From Aquila chrysaetos chrysaetos (Eukaryota > Chordata > Aves > Accipitriformes > Accipitridae), in contig NC_044006.1 of the NCBI RefSeq assembly GCF_900496995.4, positions 23,582,214-23,646,213 on the forward strand: a DNA stretch of 64,000 nt, in the 5' to 3' direction. Positions 63,801 through 64,000 of this stretch are shown in pieces (the stretch's first letter is position 1; each line of letters opens with the position of its first letter). The position numbers were made by a program, and so were the translations under genes. Under the pieces are notes generated by a model, which did not search any database, was not told where the DNA came from, and worked only from the letters and a program-made list of their open reading frames with translations.

Positions 63801-63923
63801 ATTAAGTCTCTCCTTCACAATTATTATTTCTTCTAGGAAGCAAAACTGCAGAAATTGGAACAGGAGCTGGCTGCTGCTGAAGAGATTATTGTTTCTTTGA
63901 AGAAGACAAATGATACGGAAAAG
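36820..63923 (+). CDS. KIF15: KIF15, kinesin-12 mitotic motor (24 exons; 3' end beyond window)
   Basis: Plus-end-directed motor that helps build and hold spindle bipolarity alongside kinesin-5 (Eg5/KIF11), acting on kinetochore fibres. The 24 exons join in one frame for 981 codons; human KIF15 has about 1388, so roughly the last 400 residues are missing to the right. The motor spans about residues 24-365: RVRPP at 32, P-loop GQTGSGKT 109-116, switch I NRESSRSH 230-237, switch [10 protein letters not shown] 263-270, and neck region [16 protein letters not shown] near 355-371. From about 375 onward the chain is heptad-rich coiled coil ([45 protein letters not shown]). The start is the ATG at 36820 (MAPG, as in human) within the CpG island. 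All introns are GT-AG and phases agree. The tail that binds TPX2/Ki-67 in other species lies outside the window. Exon coordinates are listed separately. Confidence 0.96.
38109..38246 (+). repeat. Tandem repeat, 23 bp x 6 perfect copies (KIF15 intron 1)
   Basis: Six head-to-tail identical units start at 38109, 38132, 38155, 38178, 38201 and 38224. Each unit begins TTCATGCTGTATTG and ends TTATATAAA. I see no mismatch among copies, so the array is young or kept uniform by slippage or gene conversion. It is expected to vary in copy number between individuals. Confidence 0.97.
38574..38616 (+). CDS. KIF15: KIF15 coding exon 2
   Basis: 43 nt, residues 7-20. The acceptor is CTTTTATAG and the donor CTAG|GTAAAG at phase 2. 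The sequence [14 protein letters not shown] corresponds to the poorly conserved pre-motor segment, so the call rests on splice sites and frame. Confidence 0.75.
38866..38929 (+). repeat. 29-bp direct repeat, two copies (KIF15 intron 2)
   Basis: The 29-base unit beginning TACTCGAAGAGGTATTC occurs identically at 38866-38894 and 38901-38929, a period of 35 bp. The 6-base spacer TGTATA is also seen in part upstream of copy one (TGTAT), which suggests a simple 35-bp duplication. Confidence 0.95.
39910..40093 (+). CDS. KIF15: KIF15 coding exon 3
   Basis: Residues 21-82. Begins the motor domain: [14 protein letters not shown], then [19 protein letters not shown] and [13 protein letters not shown]. 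Acceptor ATTTAG, donor CAG|GTAATA. Confidence 0.97.
41152..41228 (+). CDS. KIF15: KIF15 coding exon 4
   Basis: Residues 83-107 ([25 protein letters not shown]). Acceptor TCCCCAG, donor TA|GTAAGT at phase 2. Confidence 0.97.
42378..42415 (+). CDS. KIF15: KIF15 coding exon 5 (P-loop)
   Basis: A 38-nt exon carrying the ATP-binding Walker A loop GQTGSGKT and FTMM. The acceptor is preceded by a T-rich tract broken by single Gs (TTTGTTTGTTTTG). The donor is GG|GTAAGT at phase 1. Skipping it would shift the frame and remove the P-loop. Confidence 0.97.
43360..43457 (+). CDS. KIF15: KIF15 coding exon 6
   Basis: Residues 121-153 ([32 protein letters not shown]). Acceptor TCTTTAG, donor AAG|GTACAT. 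Confidence 0.97.
43836..44015 (+). CDS. KIF15: KIF15 coding exon 7
   Basis: Residues 154-213 ([47 protein letters not shown]). Includes the kinesin-typical FIEIYNEQ strand. Acceptor TTTTTCAG, donor CAG|GTATTT. Confidence 0.97.
44675..44884 (+). CDS. KIF15: KIF15 coding exon 8 (switch I and II)
   Basis: Residues 214-283. Contains [19 protein letters not shown] (switch I) and [16 protein letters not shown] (switch II). It opens VLTMGW where I recall VLSGGW in human. Acceptor GTGCTTAG, donor AAG|GTTGGT, a weaker donor than its neighbours. Confidence 0.97.
45005..45130 (+). CDS. KIF15: KIF15 coding exon 9
   Basis: Residues 284-325 ([20 protein letters not shown] and [11 protein letters not shown]), the kinesin alpha4/L12/alpha5 region that contacts tubulin. 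The intron before it is only 120 bp and T-rich. Donor CGG|GTAATA. Confidence 0.97.
46146..46727 (-). mobile_element. Solo endogenous-retrovirus LTR (antisense, KIF15 intron 9)
   Basis: 582 bp bounded by TGT...ACA ends and flanked on both sides by the identical 5-bp target duplication GTTTG (46141-46145 and 46728-46732). The plus strand opens with the 'ggtttaaccccagccagcaa' wording that I recognise as the reverse complement of the 3' end of a very common neoavian LTR. The LTR's own sense strand is therefore minus, opposite to KIF15. On the minus strand a TATTAAAC-type polyadenylation signal is still visible (46269-46276). No internal gag, pol or env remains, so this is a solo LTR left by LTR-LTR recombination. 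A 5-bp duplication fits ERVL-type elements, but class assignment needs a library match. Confidence 0.93.
46898..46920 (+). repeat. Poly(A) run of 23 (KIF15 intron 9)
   Basis: An uninterrupted A run about 170 bp after the solo LTR. No retroposed body is recognised before it. Confidence 0.85.
47167..47289 (+). CDS. KIF15: KIF15 coding exon 10
   Basis: Residues 326-366 ([37 protein letters not shown]): the last motor helix and start of the neck linker. Acceptor TTAAATAG, donor AAG|GTAAGA. Confidence 0.97.
48015..48138 (+). CDS. KIF15: KIF15 coding exon 11
   Basis: Residues 367-407 ([30 protein letters not shown]). Neck and first coiled coil. The acceptor TTATGAAAG has a weak pyrimidine tract. 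Donor CAAG|GTAAGA at phase 1. Confidence 0.95.
49865..49956 (+). CDS. KIF15: KIF15 coding exon 12
   Basis: Residues 408-438 ([20 protein letters not shown]). Acceptor CCCTACAG, donor AAG|GTAAGA. The CR1 insertion lies in the intron that follows. Confidence 0.95.
50140..52017 (+). mobile_element. 5'-truncated CR1 LINE with decayed reverse transcriptase (KIF15 intron 12)
   Basis: About 1.9 kb in the same orientation as KIF15. It starts in the linker before the reverse transcriptase ([45 protein letters not shown]) and continues through recognisable RT pieces ([72 protein letters not shown]). The 3' UTR follows ('ccaacctaaatgatt') and the tail has CR1-type ATTCTATTCTAT repeats. In-frame stops (for example 50586-50588) and frameshifts interrupt the frame. 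The catalytic FADD-type motif reads FADN (Asn codon 51156-51158). The endonuclease is absent. The element is dead; the left boundary is uncertain by about 30 bp. Confidence 0.95.
52256..52284 (+). repeat. (GATG/GATT)n tetranucleotide microsatellite
   Basis: About three TGGA units followed by about four TTGA units, roughly 300 bp before KIF15 exon 13. Confidence 0.85.
52593..52802 (+). CDS. KIF15: KIF15 coding exon 13
   Basis: Residues 439-508 ([55 protein letters not shown]). Coiled coil. Acceptor TTTCTAAG, donor CAG|GTAAGT. Confidence 0.96.
52970..53700 (+). mobile_element. Second CR1 LINE fragment, endonuclease/linker part (KIF15 intron 13)
   Basis: Heavily decayed sense-strand sequence that translates in pieces to the CR1 endonuclease C-terminal region (YRPPDL-like, then [11 protein letters not shown] followed by a stop) and to the linker before the reverse transcriptase ([14 protein letters not shown]). 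It ends about where the CR1 in intron 12 begins in the consensus, but the two overlap in the KRFY segment and differ in sequence. They are probably separate insertions of different subfamilies. No 3' tail is visible here. Confidence 0.75.
53514..53523 (+). repeat. G10 homopolymer in a G-rich tract
   Basis: The tract 53508-53523 reads as G runs broken by one C, inside the decayed CR1 in KIF15 intron 13. It is prone to sequencing error and could form a G-quadruplex. Confidence 0.8.
53901..54078 (+). CDS. KIF15: KIF15 coding exon 14
   Basis: Residues 509-567 ([35 protein letters not shown]). Acceptor TTATCATAG, donor GGAG|GTAAAA at phase 1. Confidence 0.95.
54503..54644 (+). CDS. KIF15: KIF15 coding exon 15
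   Basis: Residues 568-614 ([30 protein letters not shown]). The opening [15 protein letters not shown] is divergent from human. Acceptor TTCTTTAG, donor CCAA|GTGAGA at phase 2. Confidence 0.93.
55327..55354 (+). repeat. 14-bp tandem duplication (KIF15 intron 15)
   Basis: The unit GCTTTGAATTTGGA occurs twice without a gap at 55327-55340 and 55341-55354, inside an otherwise unremarkable intron. Confidence 0.9.
57096..57237 (+). CDS. KIF15: KIF15 coding exon 16
   Basis: Residues 615-662 ([37 protein letters not shown]). Acceptor CTAAACAG, donor AAG|GTATAA. Confidence 0.95.
57571..57747 (+). CDS. KIF15: KIF15 coding exon 17
   Basis: Residues 663-721 ([40 protein letters not shown]). A Pro-rich, non-coiled stretch that interrupts the stalk. 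It appears about 7 residues shorter than human between SPE and the EPVPPE motif. Acceptor TAAAACAG, donor CAG|GTGAAT. Confidence 0.94.
58656..58763 (+). CDS. KIF15: KIF15 coding exon 18
   Basis: Residues 722-757 ([36 protein letters not shown]). Acceptor CGTCACAG, donor GAG|GTGAGA. Confidence 0.95.
59559..59664 (+). CDS. KIF15: KIF15 coding exon 19
   Basis: Residues 758-792 ([32 protein letters not shown]). Acceptor TTCTCAAG, donor GATA|GTAAGT at phase 1. Confidence 0.94.
60200..60365 (+). CDS. KIF15: KIF15 coding exon 20
   Basis: Residues 793-847 ([49 protein letters not shown]). Acceptor TTTTGACAG, donor CAG|GTATGT at phase 2. Confidence 0.95.
61763..61913 (+). CDS. KIF15: KIF15 coding exon 21
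   Basis: Residues 848-898 ([36 protein letters not shown]). Acceptor TTATAAAG, donor TGT|GTAAGA. Confidence 0.94.
62721..62761 (+). repeat. Direct repeat of TTGCTTAATATAATATA, period 24 (KIF15 intron 21)
   Basis: Two 17-base copies at 62721-62737 and 62745-62761, separated by an AT-only spacer. The segment is nearly pure A/T and could form cruciforms. Confidence 0.85.
62948..63033 (+). CDS. KIF15: KIF15 coding exon 22
   Basis: Residues 899-926 ([29 protein letters not shown]). Acceptor CATTCTAG, donor AAA|GTAAGT at phase 2. Confidence 0.94.
63471..63546 (+). CDS. KIF15: KIF15 coding exon 23
   Basis: Residues 927-952 ([25 protein letters not shown]). Acceptor CTTCTCCAG, donor CAG|GTACGA. 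Confidence 0.93.
63744..63764 (+). repeat. Poly(T) run of 21 near KIF15 exon 24
   Basis: A T run ending about 72 bp before the exon 24 acceptor. It may add to the polypyrimidine character of this short intron. Confidence 0.85.
63837..63923 (+). CDS. KIF15: KIF15 coding exon 24 (last in window)
   Basis: Residues 953-981 ([29 protein letters not shown]). Acceptor TTCTTCTAG, donor AAG|GTTTGG. The frame is open at the donor, so further exons lie to the right of the window. Confidence 0.92.
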
Positions 63924-64000
63924 GTTTGGGCTTATTTCTGTTACTGATACCCAGTTTTGTGGGTAACTGTTCTGTAGTAGAGTTAAAAGCCCAGAGCTTT

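Overview
This window is vertebrate nuclear DNA, most probably from a bird. It has large introns with GT-AG splice sites, CR1 retrotransposons (one with the bird/reptile-type ATTCTAT 3' tail), and a solo LTR of a type I recognise from neoavian birds. Intergenic and intronic DNA is AT-rich, with two sharp CpG islands. Nothing prokaryotic was seen. Species cannot be read from the sequence; the LTR argues for a neoavian bird rather than a fowl.

Two genes can be read with confidence, in a head-to-head arrangement. KIAA1143 (minus strand, 36475 down to 27021) is complete in three coding exons and encodes 159 residues. KIF15, the kinesin-12 mitotic motor (plus strand, from 36820), runs off the right edge. 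I resolved 24 coding exons, ending at 63923, which give 981 codons in one continuous frame: the whole motor domain and roughly the first 600 residues of the coiled-coil stalk. The start codons are only about 345 bp apart, inside one CpG island (about 36150-37280) that must serve as a bidirectional promoter. It carries a TCACGTGA palindrome, a CCAAT box, an E2F/CDE-CHR-like module and a YY1-like site, which fits a cell-cycle-regulated kinesin.

Layout: 1-14400 is intergenic (or intron of a gene outside the window) with no supportable exon, a few faint old repeats and AT-rich blocks that may be conserved non-coding DNA. 14430-15200 is an orphan CpG island with no recognisable gene. 15200-27020 is non-coding, with an old minus-strand CR1 at about 19268-20090, a probable second ancient repeat near 22080-22600 and a 28-base A run. 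27021-36475 is KIAA1143. 36820-64000 is KIF15, whose introns hold a perfect 6 x 23 bp tandem array (intron 1), a 29-bp direct repeat (intron 2), a 582-bp solo LTR in antisense orientation with a 5-bp target duplication (intron 9), a 1.9-kb decayed CR1 in sense orientation (intron 12) and a second CR1 piece (intron 13).

I found no clearly novel biological system. The points most worth a second look are the orphan CpG island, the compact bidirectional promoter, the exact tandem array and the dead CR1 reverse transcriptase. Exon boundaries were set by hand from splice signals, reading-frame continuity and remembered similarity to human KIF15 and KIAA1143. No alignment was run.
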